The notes: generated by a model not told the origin, from the sequence alone. A stretch of 64,000 bases of DNA from Escherichia sp. E1V33 (GCF_004211955.1 NZ_RHJI01000011.1:62001-126000); one strand, 5' to 3'. Counted from the first letter of the stretch, positions 21,925-34,303 are shown. Translations and numbers: made by a program.

Positions 21925-22896
21925 TTAACGATCGCGTTGAACAGCGATGTGTGCGAGGCCGATTAACGCCTCTCTCCATGGGGTATCCGGCAACACTTGC
22001 AATGCCGCAATGGCTTTGTCTGCTTCTTCTTCTGCACGCTGACGCGTCCATTCCAGAGAGCCGCAAGCGTTCATTGCTTCCAGAACCGGTTCCAGAAGAT
22101 GTCGACCGTTCCCTTGCTCGATGGCGGTACGGATCATCTGCGCCTGTTCTGGTGTGCCATGATGCATCGCATGCAGCAGCGGCAGCGTTGGTTTTCCTTC
22201 GTTCAGATCGTCGCCGACGTTTTTACCTAACTGTTCGCCATCGGCATTGTAATCAAGTAGATCGTCGATCAGCTGGAAAGCCGTGCCGAGGTAACGACCA
22301 TAATCCTGCAGACCTTTTTCCTCTTCCGGCGTACAGCCTGCAAGAATACCGGAACACTGAGCAGCAGCCTCGAACAGACGTGCGGTTTTGCTGTAAATAA
22401 CACGCATGTAGTTCTCTTCGGTAATGTCCGGATCATTAACGTTCATCAGTTGCAGAACTTCACCTTCCGCGATGACGTTTACGGCTTCTGACATTACTTC
22501 CAGCACTTTGAGCGAGCCGAGGCTGGTCATCATCTGGAATGCACGGGTATAAATAAAATCGCCTACCAGCACGCTGGCAGCGTTACCAAAAGCGGCGTTA
22601 GCGGTAGCTTTACCTCGGCGCATATCTGATTCATCCACAACGTCGTCGTGTAGCAGTGTCGCCGTGTGGATAAACTCAATTAGGGCAGCAATGGTGACAT
22701 GTGCATTCCCCTCATAGCCAACAGCTCGTGCAGCCAGTACAGCAATCATCGGACGAATACGTTTACCGCCGCCGCTGACGATGTAATAGCCTAACTGATT
22801 GATCAGTTGGACGTCGGAATTAAGCTGCTCGAGAATTGCTGCATTAACACCCGCCATATCTTGCGCGGTTAACTCATTGATTTTTTCTAAATTCAT
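21925..22896 (-). CDS. ispB: Octaprenyl diphosphate synthase IspB
   Basis: 323-residue trans-prenyltransferase making the C40 side chain of ubiquinone and menaquinone. Both aspartate-rich motifs are present: LLHDDVVDESD (FARM) and LIDDLLDYNAD (SARM), with GGGKRIRPM near the N terminus. Essential in E. coli. Divergent from rplU. Confidence 0.98.
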   Translation of the reverse strand: MNLEKINELTAQDMAGVNAAILEQLNSDVQLINQLGYYIVSGGGKRIRPMIAVLAARAVGYEGNAHVTIAALIEFIHTATLLHDDVVDESDMRRGKATANAAFGNAASVLVGDFIYTRAFQMMTSLGSLKVLEVMSEAVNVIAEGEVLQLMNVNDPDITEENYMRVIYSKTARLFEAAAQCSGILAGCTPEEEKGLQDYGRYLGTAFQLIDDLLDYNADGEQLGKNVGDDLNEGKPTLPLLHAMHHGTPEQAQMIRTAIEQGNGRHLLEPVLEAMNACGSLEWTRQRAEEEADKAIAALQVLPDTPWREALIGLAHIAVQRDR

Positions 22897-23053
22897 CGCA
22901 AAAGCCGGGCTTTTCGCCCCGATTACCTTACTGTGAACAGTGGCAACTTAGGGTTTATGGTTAGGAATATAGAGTGATTGTACTGAAAAAATGGCACAGA
23001 TAAACGTTACCGTACAAGTTGTGTTTTTTTTCTTCGTGTATTGACTGTAGCAC

Positions 23054-23082
23054 TTGTCAAAGGCGTGCGTTTTGCGTAATAT
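23054..23082 (+). promoter_or_regulatory. Promoter of rplU-rpmA
   Basis: TTGTCA (23054-23059), a 17-base spacer and TAATAT (23077-23082) form a good sigma-70 promoter about 75 bases before rplU. Confidence 0.7.
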
Positions 23083-23118
23083 TCGCGCCCTATTGTGAAT
23101 ATTTATAGCGCACTCTGA

Positions 23119-23744
<626 letters not shown>

Positions 23745-23771
23745 GTTTTTCGCGTCCCGGTAACGGATGAA

Positions 23772-23799
23772 AGCCCCGCAACACGTTGCGGGGCTTTTT
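23772..23799 (+). terminator. Terminator after rpmA
   Basis: GCCCCGCAAC / GTTGCGGGGC stem directly followed by TTTTT. Read-through would feed yhbE-obgE. Confidence 0.88.
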
Positions 23800-23870
23800 A
23801 CATTCGATAACCGGTAAAAATGCGCATGGTGCGGCGTTAATCCGCAAATGTGCTTTGTAGGGAATACGGT

Positions 23871-24836
23871 ATGAAGCAGCAGGCAGGCATTGGTATTCTT
23901 TTGGCGCTCACGACCGCAATTTGCTGGGGTGCGTTGCCAATTGCAATGAAGCAGGTGCTGGAGGTGATGGAGCCTCCGACGATCGTGTTTTACCGTTTCT
24001 TAATGGCGAGTATAGGTCTTGGCGCAATTCTTGCGGTGAAGAAGAGGCTGCCGCCATTACGCGTGTTTCGTAAGCCGCGCTGGCTGATTTTGCTGGCTGT
24101 AGCGACCGCCGGGCTGTTTGGGAACTTCATCCTGTTCAGCTCATCCTTACAATACTTGAGTCCGACCGCCTCGCAGGTAATTGGGCAACTCTCGCCAGTA
24201 GGCATGATGGTTGCCAGCGTATTTATCCTGAAAGAGAAAATGCGCAGCACGCAGGTGGTGGGAGCATTGATGCTCCTGAGCGGGCTGGTGATGTTTTTTA
24301 ATAACAGTCTGGTCGAGATTTTCACGAAGCTCACTGATTACACCTGGGGAGTTATCTTTGGTGTCGGAGCGGCGACGGTCTGGGTAAGTTATGGCGTGGC
24401 GCAAAAGGTTTTATTGCGTCGACTGGCTTCACCGCAGATCCTGTTTTTACTGTACACTTTATGTACAATGGCGCTCTTCCCGCTGGCGAAGCCTGGGGTA
24501 ATAGCGCAGCTTAGCCATTGGCAGCTCGCATGTTTAATTTTTTGCGGACTGAATACCTTGGTAGGATATGGCGCCCTGGCGGAAGCGATGGCACGCTGGC
24601 AGGCAGCGCAGGTGAGCGCGATCATCACGCTTACTCCACTGTTTACGCTGTTTTTTTCAGATCTTTTATCACTGGCCTGGCCCGATTTCTTCGCCAGACC
24701 GAAGTTAAACCTTTTAGGTTATCTCGGTGCGTTTGTCGTGGTTGCGGGCGCGATGTATTCCGCCATTGGTCATCGTATTTGGGGCGGATTACGTAAGCAT
24801 ACAACGGTGGTATCGCAACCCCGCGCAGGCGAATGA
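23871..24836 (+). CDS. yhbE: EamA/DMT-superfamily transporter YhbE
   Basis: 321-residue inner-membrane protein with about ten hydrophobic segments in two EamA repeats; the substrate is unknown. The ATG at 23871 (MKQQAGIG) matches the family; seven upstream codons have no ribosome site. Lies between rpmA and obgE in the same direction. Confidence 0.93.
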   Translation: MKQQAGIGILLALTTAICWGALPIAMKQVLEVMEPPTIVFYRFLMASIGLGAILAVKKRLPPLRVFRKPRWLILLAVATAGLFGNFILFSSSLQYLSPTASQVIGQLSPVGMMVASVFILKEKMRSTQVVGALMLLSGLVMFFNNSLVEIFTKLTDYTWGVIFGVGAATVWVSYGVAQKVLLRRLASPQILFLLYTLCTMALFPLAKPGVIAQLSHWQLACLIFCGLNTLVGYGALAEAMARWQAAQVSAIITLTPLFTLFFSDLLSLAWPDFFARPKLNLLGYLGAFVVVAGAMYSAIGHRIWGGLRKHTTVVSQPRAGE

Positions 24837-26024
<1,188 letters not shown>

Positions 26025-26029
26025 TCAGC

Positions 26030-26058
26030 AAAACCCCGGCCATGCGCCGGGGTTTCTC
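26030..26058. terminator. Bidirectional terminator between obgE and dacB
   Basis: AACCCCGG / CCGGGGTT stem with TTTCTCTTT on the plus side and TTTTGC on the minus side serves convergent obgE and dacB. Confidence 0.8.
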
Positions 26059-26064
26059 TTTAGA

Positions 26065-27498
26065 CTAATTGTTCTGGTAAATATCTTTATACAAACGGCT
26101 TTCAAATCGCACTAACGGAATACGGCGATTACGCTGATCCGCCGGTTCTACTGCATAACCAGAAAGATATTGTACGAACGCCATTCGTTGCCCACTTGCT
26201 GTGGTGATGAATCCTGCCAGGTTATACACGCCCTGCAACGAACCTGTTTTCGCTGAAACTTTACCATCTACGCCCGCTTGATGTAGACCTGCACGGTACT
26301 GCAACGAACCATCGTAGCCAGCCAAAGGTAGCATTGAGATAAAGTTAAGCTCATTGTCGTGTTGGGCAATGTATTGCAGCACCTGCATCATGGTGGCTGG
26401 CGCAATCAGGTTATGCCGTGAAAGCCCTGAACCATCCGCAATAATCGTGTTGCCAATATCCACACCCGCCTGCTTACGCAGGATCTGGCGTACGGCATCG
26501 GATCCGGCCCGCCATGTCCCCGGGACATTAAAGCGCGCATGACCAATCATGCGAAAGACGGTATCGGCGATCATGTTGTCGGACTTTTTCAGCATAATCT
26601 TAAGCAGATCATGCAAAGGGGCCGACTGTTTACTGGCAACTACCGTTCCAGGGGCGTTAACCTGCGTTTGTCGCAGTAGCGTGCCGGAATAGGTAATGCC
26701 TGCCTGTTTTAACTCATCTTTCAGAATTGCTCCGGCGTAGCTGGCGCCATCCTGTACGGCAAAAGCCAACGGTAGCGGCTCTGAACGTTGTGGTAGGCAT
26801 CCGGTTAACGTAAAGCGGTTAAGGTCGCCTGGTACCACATCCAGCTCGCAATATTGCGCTTCGGCTGAACCACGGGGGAGAGTGCGTACCTGGCTGAACA
26901 TAGTAACCGGATAATAAGAGGCCACGCGAACATAGGCCATATCACCGGGTTTTTGGGCACTGTAGAGCGAGACGGAAAAGCAATTGCGGTCAACAATGGC
27001 GGCAGCAGGTGGGGCGCTAAAGCATTGTGTCATATCATTCCAGGGCCAGCCGGGGGCTTTATCGTGACTGGCAAAAATGGACGTGTCTATAAACACATTG
27101 CCATCGATTTGGGTGACACCTGATTTTTTCAGGGTCGCCACCATATTACGAATATCCTGACGTTTTAGCGTCGGATCGGCACCAAATCGCGCCACTAAAT
27201 CGCCTTTAAGCACCCCGTTCTCCACATTGCCTTTGGTTTCAAGCGTCGTGGTAAAACGAAAATCGGGGCCAAGTTGAATCAACGCCGCCAGCGCAGTGAT
27301 CACCTTCTGCGTACTGGCGGGCAGCGCCATTTGCTGACTATGGTAATCAATAGCGGGGGCAGACGCGCCGACTTTTTGCACCATCAGGGCAAGGTTGGCG
27401 CCAGCGGGGAGTTGAGTAATATACTCATCTACATTCGCGGCCTGAACACTGAACGCTATACAGCTGGTCAATCCGATGATAAATCTGGAAAATCGCAT
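26065..27498 (-). CDS. dacB: D-alanyl-D-alanine carboxypeptidase/endopeptidase PBP4
   Basis: 477-residue periplasmic class C penicillin-binding protein that trims and cuts peptide cross-links. A signal peptide ends about residue 20 (CIAFSVQAA). The SxxK motif is ASTQKVITAL (Ser62), the SxN is KKSDNMIAD, and the KTG triad is SAKTGSLQGV. Divergent from greA, convergent with obgE. Confidence 0.97.
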   Translation of the reverse strand: MRFSRFIIGLTSCIAFSVQAANVDEYITQLPAGANLALMVQKVGASAPAIDYHSQQMALPASTQKVITALAALIQLGPDFRFTTTLETKGNVENGVLKGDLVARFGADPTLKRQDIRNMVATLKKSGVTQIDGNVFIDTSIFASHDKAPGWPWNDMTQCFSAPPAAAIVDRNCFSVSLYSAQKPGDMAYVRVASYYPVTMFSQVRTLPRGSAEAQYCELDVVPGDLNRFTLTGCLPQRSEPLPLAFAVQDGASYAGAILKDELKQAGITYSGTLLRQTQVNAPGTVVASKQSAPLHDLLKIMLKKSDNMIADTVFRMIGHARFNVPGTWRAGSDAVRQILRKQAGVDIGNTIIADGSGLSRHNLIAPATMMQVLQYIAQHDNELNFISMLPLAGYDGSLQYRAGLHQAGVDGKVSAKTGSLQGVYNLAGFITTASGQRMAFVQYLSGYAVEPADQRNRRIPLVRFESRLYKDIYQNN

Positions 27499-27574
27499 AA
27501 TCTCGCGCTAACAACCTGGAATCGAGCCGTCATACTACGGCGCAACGCCCTATAAAGTAAACGATGACCCTTCG

Positions 27575-27602
27575 GGAACTTCAGGGTAAAATGACTATCA
27601 AA
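27575..27602 (+). promoter_or_regulatory. Candidate sigma-E promoter of greA
   Basis: GGAACTT (27575-27581), 16 bases, TCAAA (27598-27602) match the sigma-E pattern. TATAAA at about 27551 could serve an additional sigma-70 promoter. E. coli greA is known to have both types. Confidence 0.65.
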
Positions 27603-27651
27603 ATGTGAATTATTGCTGACCTGGGACCTGTTCCCGGGTCGGTATTTTTTT
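27600..27651 (+). ncRNA. graL: GraL leader RNA of greA with its terminator
   Basis: A nine-pair stem GACCTGGGA / TCCCGGGTC (27618-27640) followed by TATTTTTTT lies about 95 bases before greA. In E. coli early termination here yields the GraL RNAs. The 5' end given is approximate. Confidence 0.65.
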
Positions 27652-27745
27652 GCTTCTGGTCCCGACGAGGAGTTGTGCCGGGCATGCCGAACAGCCGGGG
27701 CGAGTGGAGACTCGCCCTATCAGGAATATTCAAGAGGTATAACAA

Positions 27746-28222
27746 ATGCAAGCTATTCCGATGACCTTACGCGGCGCTGAAAAATTACGCGAAGAGCTGG
27801 ATTTTCTGAAATCTGTGCGCCGTCCTGAAATCATTGCTGCTATCGCGGAAGCGCGTGAGCATGGCGACCTGAAAGAGAACGCCGAATACCACGCTGCGCG
27901 TGAGCAGCAGGGTTTTTGCGAAGGCCGTATCAAAGATATCGAAGCCAAGCTGTCGAACGCGCAGGTAATTGATGTCACCAAAATGCCCAACAATGGTCGC
28001 GTGATTTTTGGCGCTACCGTGACGGTTTTGAATCTGGATTCTGATGAAGAACAGACTTATCGCATCGTGGGCGATGATGAAGCTGACTTTAAACAGAACC
28101 TGATTTCTGTTAACTCGCCTATCGCTCGTGGACTGATTGGCAAAGAAGAAGATGATGTCGTGGTCATCAAAACGCCGGGCGGCGATGTAGAATTTGAAGT
28201 AATTAAGGTGGAATACCTGTAA
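27746..28222 (+). CDS. greA: Transcript cleavage factor GreA
   Basis: 158-residue factor that enters the RNA polymerase secondary channel and stimulates cleavage of backtracked RNA. The N-terminal coiled coil carries the catalytic acidic tip in [14 protein letters not shown]; the C-terminal FKBP-like domain follows from about 80. Family length is exact. Confidence 0.98.
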   Translation: MQAIPMTLRGAEKLREELDFLKSVRRPEIIAAIAEAREHGDLKENAEYHAAREQQGFCEGRIKDIEAKLSNAQVIDVTKMPNNGRVIFGATVTVLNLDSDEEQTYRIVGDDEADFKQNLISVNSPIARGLIGKEEDDVVVIKTPGGDVEFEVIKVEYL

Positions 28223-28264
28223 GAATTACCCAATACTCAAAATGTTGATGTATTGTAAAGAAAG

Positions 28265-28290
28265 GAAAAAGGCCGCTATGCGGCCTTTTA
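28265..28290 (+). terminator. Terminator of greA
   Basis: AAAAAGGCCGC / GCGGCCTTTT hairpin with a four-base loop and T run after greA. Confidence 0.85.
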
Positions 28291-28377
28291 TCAACGAACA
28301 GAGCGTGGCATTTTGCTCTCCTGCTTGCGGAAAATCCCTCGTTTTACACAGCAAATGTGTGTAACTTTAGGATAATC

Positions 28378-28671
28378 TTAGCGTGGCAGCGAGATTTTAC
28401 GTTCTTTAGTTGGACGATAAAGCACCAGCGTTTTACCGATGACCTGTACATTACAGGCGCCGGTTTCGCGCACGATAGCTTCCACGATCAAGGTTTTAGT
28501 GTCGCGATCTTCAGTGGCGATTTTCACCTTGATGAGTTCATGGTGCTCTAACGCTTGTTCAATCTCGGCCAGCACCCCTTCGGTCAAACCATTACTGCCA
28601 AGCAGAACAACTGGCTTGAGCGGATGTGCCAGACCTTTCAGGTGCTGTTTTTGTTTAGTACTCAGATTCAT
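28378..28671 (-). CDS. yhbY: CRM-domain RNA-binding protein YhbY
   Basis: 97-residue single CRM-domain protein associated with pre-50S ribosomal particles. The GxxG loop is in VLLGSNGLTEGVL. The ATG at 28671 (MNLSTKQK) matches the family; 19 earlier in-frame codons lie in the promoter. Divergent from rlmE, pointing to a shared rRNA-maturation context. Confidence 0.96.
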   Translation of the reverse strand: MNLSTKQKQHLKGLAHPLKPVVLLGSNGLTEGVLAEIEQALEHHELIKVKIATEDRDTKTLIVEAIVRETGACNVQVIGKTLVLYRPTKERKISLPR

Positions 28672-28797
28672 CGTATTTTTTTGCTTACGTTGGGATTGAA
28701 AACGGGTCATTCTACCGCCATCTCCCATATATCGCCAAATAGGCGCGTAAAAATTTACGCAATTGGTTACGATGAGTTATCCCAATGGGAAAGTTAA

Positions 28798-29427
28798 ATG
28801 ACAGGTAAGAAGCGTTCTGCCAGCTCCAGTCGCTGGCTTCAGGAACACTTTAGCGATAAATATGTTCAACAGGCACAGAAAAAGGGGTTACGTTCCCGTG
28901 CCTGGTTTAAACTTGATGAAATACAGCAAAGTGACAAACTCTTTAAACCGGGAATGACGGTTGTCGACCTTGGTGCTGCGCCAGGTGGTTGGTCACAATA
29001 TGTGGTCACCCAAATTGGCGGCAAAGGCCGCATCATCGCTTGCGATCTTTTACCTATGGATCCTATCGTTGGTGTGGACTTTCTTCAGGGCGATTTTCGT
29101 GATGAACTGGTCATGAAAGCACTGCTGGAACGCGTAGGCGACAGTAAAGTCCAGGTTGTCATGTCCGATATGGCACCAAACATGAGCGGAACACCGGCGG
29201 TGGATATCCCCCGTGCCATGTATCTGGTGGAACTGGCGTTAGAAATGTGTCGTGATGTATTAGCGCCAGGTGGCAGTTTTGTAGTGAAGGTGTTCCAGGG
29301 CGAAGGTTTCGATGAGTATCTAAGGGAAATTCGCTCCCTGTTTACGAAGGTCAAAGTTCGTAAGCCGGACTCTTCTCGCGCACGTTCGCGGGAAGTGTAT
29401 ATTGTAGCGACCGGGCGTAAACCCTAA
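28798..29427 (+). CDS. rlmE: 23S rRNA Um2552 2'-O-methyltransferase RlmE
   Basis: 209-residue heat-shock methyltransferase (rrmJ/ftsJ). The SAM motif is [13 protein letters not shown]; the K-D-K-E catalytic tetrad is visible as K in RAWFKLDE, D in [12 protein letters not shown] in [10 protein letters not shown] and E in RSREVYIV. Upstream of ftsH; in E. coli the pair is heat-inducible. Confidence 0.98.
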
Positions 29428-29449
29428 CCGGGAGATTTCAGACGAAAGT

Positions 29450-29477
29450 TTGAAAGCTGCTGGATATAGAGTATCCT
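29450..29477 (+). promoter_or_regulatory. Weak candidate promoter before ftsH
   Basis: TTGAAA (29450-29455), 16 bases, TATCCT (29472-29477). Fair -35, weak -10. Heat-shock transcription in E. coli starts upstream of rlmE. Confidence 0.35.
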
Positions 29478-29526
29478 GACGCTGTTTTTAACACAGTTGT
29501 AATAAGAGGTTAATCCCTTGAGTGAC

Positions 29527-31461
29527 ATGGCGAAAAACCTAATACTCTGGCTGGTCATTGCCGTTGTGCTGATGTCAGTATTCCAGAGCTTTGGGCCCAG
29601 CGAGTCTAATGGACGTAAGGTGGATTACTCTACCTTCCTACAAGAGGTCAATAACGACCAGGTTCGTGAAGCGCGTATCAACGGACGTGAAATCAACGTT
29701 ACCAAGAAAGATAGTAACCGTTATACCACTTACATTCCGGTTCAGGATCCGAAGTTACTGGATAACCTGCTGACCAAGAACGTCAAGGTTGTCGGTGAAC
29801 CGCCTGAAGAGCCAAGCCTGCTGGCTTCTATCTTCATCTCCTGGTTCCCGATGCTGTTGCTGATTGGTGTCTGGATCTTCTTCATGCGTCAAATGCAGGG
29901 CGGCGGTGGCAAAGGTGCCATGTCGTTCGGTAAGAGCAAAGCGCGCATGCTGACGGAAGATCAGATCAAAACGACCTTTGCTGACGTTGCGGGTTGCGAC
30001 GAAGCAAAAGAAGAAGTTGCCGAACTGGTTGAGTATCTGCGTGAGCCGAGCCGCTTCCAGAAACTCGGCGGTAAGATCCCGAAAGGCGTCCTGATGGTCG
30101 GTCCTCCGGGTACTGGTAAAACGCTGCTGGCGAAAGCGATTGCAGGCGAAGCGAAAGTTCCGTTCTTTACTATCTCCGGTTCTGACTTCGTAGAAATGTT
30201 CGTCGGTGTGGGTGCATCCCGTGTGCGTGACATGTTCGAACAGGCGAAGAAAGCGGCACCGTGTATCATCTTTATCGATGAAATTGACGCCGTAGGCCGC
30301 CAGCGTGGCGCTGGTCTGGGCGGTGGTCACGATGAACGTGAACAGACTCTGAACCAGATGCTGGTTGAGATGGATGGCTTCGAAGGTAACGAAGGTATCA
30401 TCGTTATCGCCGCGACTAACCGTCCGGACGTTCTCGACCCGGCCCTGCTGCGTCCTGGCCGTTTCGACCGTCAGGTTGTGGTCGGCTTGCCAGATGTTCG
30501 CGGTCGTGAGCAGATCCTGAAAGTTCACATGCGTCGCGTACCATTGGCACCCGATATCGACGCGGCAATCATTGCCCGTGGTACTCCTGGTTTCTCCGGT
30601 GCTGACCTGGCGAACCTGGTGAACGAAGCGGCACTGTTCGCTGCGCGTGGCAACAAACGCGTTGTGTCGATGGTTGAGTTCGAGAAAGCGAAAGACAAAA
30701 TCATGATGGGTGCGGAACGTCGCTCCATGGTGATGACGGAAGCGCAGAAAGAATCGACGGCTTACCACGAGGCGGGTCATGCGATTATCGGTCGCCTGGT
30801 GCCGGAACACGATCCGGTGCACAAAGTGACGATTATCCCACGCGGTCGTGCGCTGGGTGTGACTTTCTTCTTGCCTGAGGGCGACGCAATCAGCGCCAGC
30901 CGTCAGAAACTGGAAAGCCAGATTTCTACGCTGTACGGTGGTCGTCTGGCAGAAGAGATCATCTACGGGCCGGAACATGTTTCTACCGGTGCGTCCAACG
31001 ATATTAAAGTTGCGACCAACCTGGCACGTAACATGGTGACTCAGTGGGGCTTCTCTGAGAAATTGGGTCCACTGCTGTACGCGGAAGAAGAAGGTGAAGT
31101 GTTCCTCGGCCGTAGCGTAGCGAAAGCGAAGCATATGTCCGATGAAACTGCACGTATCATCGACCAGGAAGTGAAAGCACTGATTGAGCGTAACTATAAT
31201 CGTGCGCGTCAGCTTCTGACCGACAATATGGATATTCTGCATGCGATGAAAGATGCTCTCATGAAATATGAGACTATCGACGCACCGCAGATTGATGACC
31301 TGATGGCACGTCGCGATGTACGTCCGCCAGCGGGCTGGGAAGAACCAGGCGCTTCTAACAATTCTGGCGACAATGGTAGTCCAAAGGCTCCTCGTCCGGT
31401 TGATGAACCGCGTACGCCGAACCCGGGTAACACCATGTCAGAGCAGTTAGGCGACAAGTAA
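29527..31461 (+). CDS. ftsH: ATP-dependent zinc metalloprotease FtsH
   Basis: 644-residue membrane AAA+ protease that degrades sigma-32, LpxC, SecY and others. Two membrane helices (about 5-24 and 98-120) bracket a periplasmic domain. Walker A is GPPGTGKT, Walker [35 protein letters not shown], and the zinc site is HEAGH. I report the ATG giving [12 protein letters not shown] at 29518 (three codons earlier) has the better-spaced ribosome site, GAGG eight bases upstream. The ATG is 17 bases from it. FtsH controls LpxC, and so balances LPS against the pathways encoded elsewhere in this window. Confidence 0.97.
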
Positions 31462-31492
31462 GTTCCCGCATCAGATGACTGTATTTGTACCG

Positions 31493-31522
31493 AAAACCCC
31501 GGGGCGTGCTCCGGGGTTTTTT
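31493..31522 (+). terminator. Terminator after ftsH
   Basis: AAAACCCCGG / CCGGGGTTTTTT strong hairpin between ftsH and folP. Confidence 0.85.
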
Positions 31523-31550
31523 CTTATCAATTCATACCAGGGATAACATC

Positions 31551-32399
31551 ATGAAACTCTTTGCCCAGGGTACTTCACTGGACCTTAGCCATCCTCACGT
31601 AATGGGGATCCTCAACGTTACGCCTGATTCCTTTTCGGATGGTGGCACGCATAACTCGCTGATAGATGCGGTGAAACATGCGAATCTGATGATCAACGCT
31701 GGCGCGACGATCATTGACGTTGGTGGCGAGTCCACGCGGCCAGGGGCGGCGGAAGTTAGCGTTGAAGAAGAGTTGCAACGTGTTATTCCTGTGGTTGAGG
31801 CAATTGCTCAACGCTTCGAAGTCTGGATCTCGGTCGATACATCCAAACCAGAAGTCATCCGTGAGTCAGCAAAAGTTGGCGCTCACATTATTAACGATAT
31901 CCGCTCCCTTTCCGAACCTGGCGCTCTGGAGGCGGCTGCAGAAACCGGTTTACCGGTTTGTCTGATGCATATGCAGGGAAATCCAAAGACCATGCAGGAA
32001 GCGCCAAAGTATGACGATGTCTTTGCCGAGGTAAATCGCTACTTTGTTGAGCAAATAGCACGCTGCGAACAGGCTGGTATCGCAAAAGAGAAATTGTTGC
32101 TCGACCCCGGATTCGGTTTCGGTAAAAATCTCCATCACAACTATGCATTACTGGCGCGTCTGGCTGAATTTCATCATTTCAACCTGCCGCTGTTGGTGGG
32201 TATGTCACGAAAATCGATGATTGGACAGCTCTTGAACGTGGGGCCGTCAGAGCGTCTGAGCGGTAGTCTGGCCTGTGCGGTAATTGCCGCAATGCAAGGC
32301 GCGCACATTATTCGTGTTCATGACGTCAAAGAAACCGTAGAAGCGATGCGAGTGGTGGAAGCTACTCTGTCTGCAAAGGAAAACAAACGCTATGAGTAA
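31551..32399 (+). CDS. folP: Dihydropteroate synthase FolP
   Basis: 282-residue TIM-barrel enzyme condensing p-aminobenzoate with hydroxymethyl-dihydropterin diphosphate, the sulfonamide target. [14 protein letters not shown] and the loop GGESTRPGA are intact, as is [12 protein letters not shown]. The ATG at 31551 is the family start; 22 upstream in-frame codons cover the terminator. Its end overlaps glmM by eight bases. Confidence 0.97.
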
Positions 32400-33729
32400 T
32401 CGTAAATATTTCGGTACCGATGGGATTCGTGGTCGTGTTGGGGATGCGCCGATCACACCTGATTTTGTACTTAAGCTGGGTTGGGCCGCGGGTAAAGTGC
32501 TGGCGCGCCACGGCTCCCGTAAGATTATTATTGGTAAAGACACGCGTATTTCTGGCTATATGCTGGAGTCGGCGCTGGAAGCGGGTCTGGCGGCTGCCGG
32601 TCTTTCCGCGCTCTTCACTGGCCCGATGCCAACACCGGCCGTGGCTTATCTGACGCGTACCTTCCGCGCAGAAGCCGGCATTGTAATTTCTGCATCGCAT
32701 AACCCATTCTACGATAACGGGATCAAATTCTTTTCTATTGATGGCACCAAGCTGCCGGATGCAGTAGAAGAGGCCATCGAAGCGGAAATGGAAAAAGAGA
32801 TCAGCTGTGTTGATTCGGCAGAACTGGGTAAAGCCAGCCGTATCGTTGATGCTGCGGGTCGCTATATCGAATTTTGTAAAGCCACGTTCCCGAATGAACT
32901 TAGCCTGAGCGAATTGAAAATTGTGGTGGATTGCGCCAACGGCGCGACTTATCACATTGCGCCGAACGTGCTACGCGAGCTGGGAGCGAATGTTATCGCT
33001 ATCGGTTGTGAGCCGAACGGTGTAAACATCAACGCCGAAGTAGGAGCAACTGATGTTCGTGCATTACAGGCGCGCGTACTGGCTGAAAAAGCAGATCTCG
33101 GTATCGCCTTTGACGGTGACGGCGATCGCGTGATTATGGTGGACCATGAAGGCAATAAAGTCGATGGCGACCAGATTATGTATATCATCGCACGCGAAGG
33201 TCTGCGTCAGGGCCAGCTGCGTGGTGGCGCGGTGGGTACATTGATGAGCAACATGGGGCTGGAACTGGCGCTGAAACAGTTAGGCATTCCATTTGCGCGC
33301 GCGAAAGTGGGCGATCGCTACGTACTGGAAAAAATGCAGGAGAAAGGCTGGCGCATCGGTGCCGAGAACTCTGGCCACGTGATCCTGCTGGATAAAACCA
33401 CCACCGGTGATGGCATTGTTGCAGGTTTGCAGGTCCTGGCGGCGATGGCGCGTAACCATATGAGTCTGCACGACCTTTGCAGTGGCATGAAAATGTTCCC
33501 GCAGATTCTGGTTAACGTGCGTTACACCGCAGGTAGTGGCGATCCGCTTGAGCATGAGTCAGTTAAAGCTGTGACCGCAGAGGTTGAAGCGGCGCTGGGC
33601 AACCGTGGACGCGTATTACTGCGTAAATCTGGCACCGAGCCGTTAATTCGCGTGATGGTAGAAGGTGAAGACGAAGCGCAGGTAACCGAATTTGCGCACC
33701 GCATTGCTGACGCGGTAAAAGCGGTTTGA
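32392..33729 (+). CDS. glmM: Phosphoglucosamine mutase GlmM
   Basis: 445-residue enzyme converting glucosamine-6-P to glucosamine-1-P for UDP-GlcNAc. The phosphorylated Ser102 is in [11 protein letters not shown] (codon 102 counted from the DNA); the metal loop is FDGDGDRV, the sugar loop GAENSGHV, and the phosphate loop [10 protein letters not shown]. Coupled to folP by overlap. Its product feeds MurA, also in this window. Confidence 0.98.
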
Positions 33730-33749
33730 TTTGATAGCTAACTGGCTAA

Positions 33750-33774
33750 AAAGGCGGCGATTGTCGCCTTTGTT
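33750..33774 (+). terminator. Terminator after glmM
   Basis: AAAGGCGGCGA / TCGCCTTT hairpin followed by TTTGTTCTT. Confidence 0.75.
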
Positions 33775-33956
33775 CTTCTTAAGCACATCGGTTTTGCTGT
33801 TTTTTTCCGCAGTTGATACAATGCGATAAAATTGCCCTTGCGAAGGTCATTCGCTTTGGTTAGTATTCACACCCGCTTCAGTGGGAAAGATTAAAAACTC
33901 CCGCTTTATTGGTTGAAGCATTGGTACGCGGCAACTCCGCAAGGAACAGGTTGATT

Positions 33957-34289
33957 ATGTACGAAGCTCTTTTAGTAGTTTTCCTTATTGTAGCAATTGG
34001 CCTTGTTGGTCTTATCATGCTGCAGCAAGGTAAAGGCGCTGATATGGGAGCCTCCTTCGGAGCAGGCGCTTCCGCTACGCTGTTTGGTTCAAGTGGTTCT
34101 GGTAACTTCATGACCCGCATGACGGCGCTGCTGGCAACGTTATTCTTCATCATCAGTCTGGTGCTGGGTAACATCAACAGCAATAAAACCAATAAAGGTA
34201 GCGAATGGGAAAACCTGAGTGCTCCGGCGAAAACCGAACAAACTCAGCCAGCTGCTCCGGCTAAGCCGACCAGCGATATCCCGAACTAA
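33957..34289 (+). CDS. secG: Protein translocase subunit SecG
   Basis: 110-residue inner-membrane partner of SecYE. Two membrane helices (about 3-23 and 52-72) enclose the loop with GKGADMGASFGAGASATLFG; the tail is rich in Ala, Pro, Thr. The start at 33957 (MYEALLV) is the family start. The gene is followed after 14 bases by leuU. Confidence 0.97.
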   Translation: MYEALLVVFLIVAIGLVGLIMLQQGKGADMGASFGAGASATLFGSSGSGNFMTRMTALLATLFFIISLVLGNINSNKTNKGSEWENLSAPAKTEQTQPAAPAKPTSDIPN

Positions 34290-34303
34290 AAAGTAATATC
34301 CGT

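Noticed and set aside
29755-31242. 495-codon open frame opposite ftsH
   Set aside because: Shadow of strongly biased codons; His/Thr/Arg-rich and without a ribosome site.
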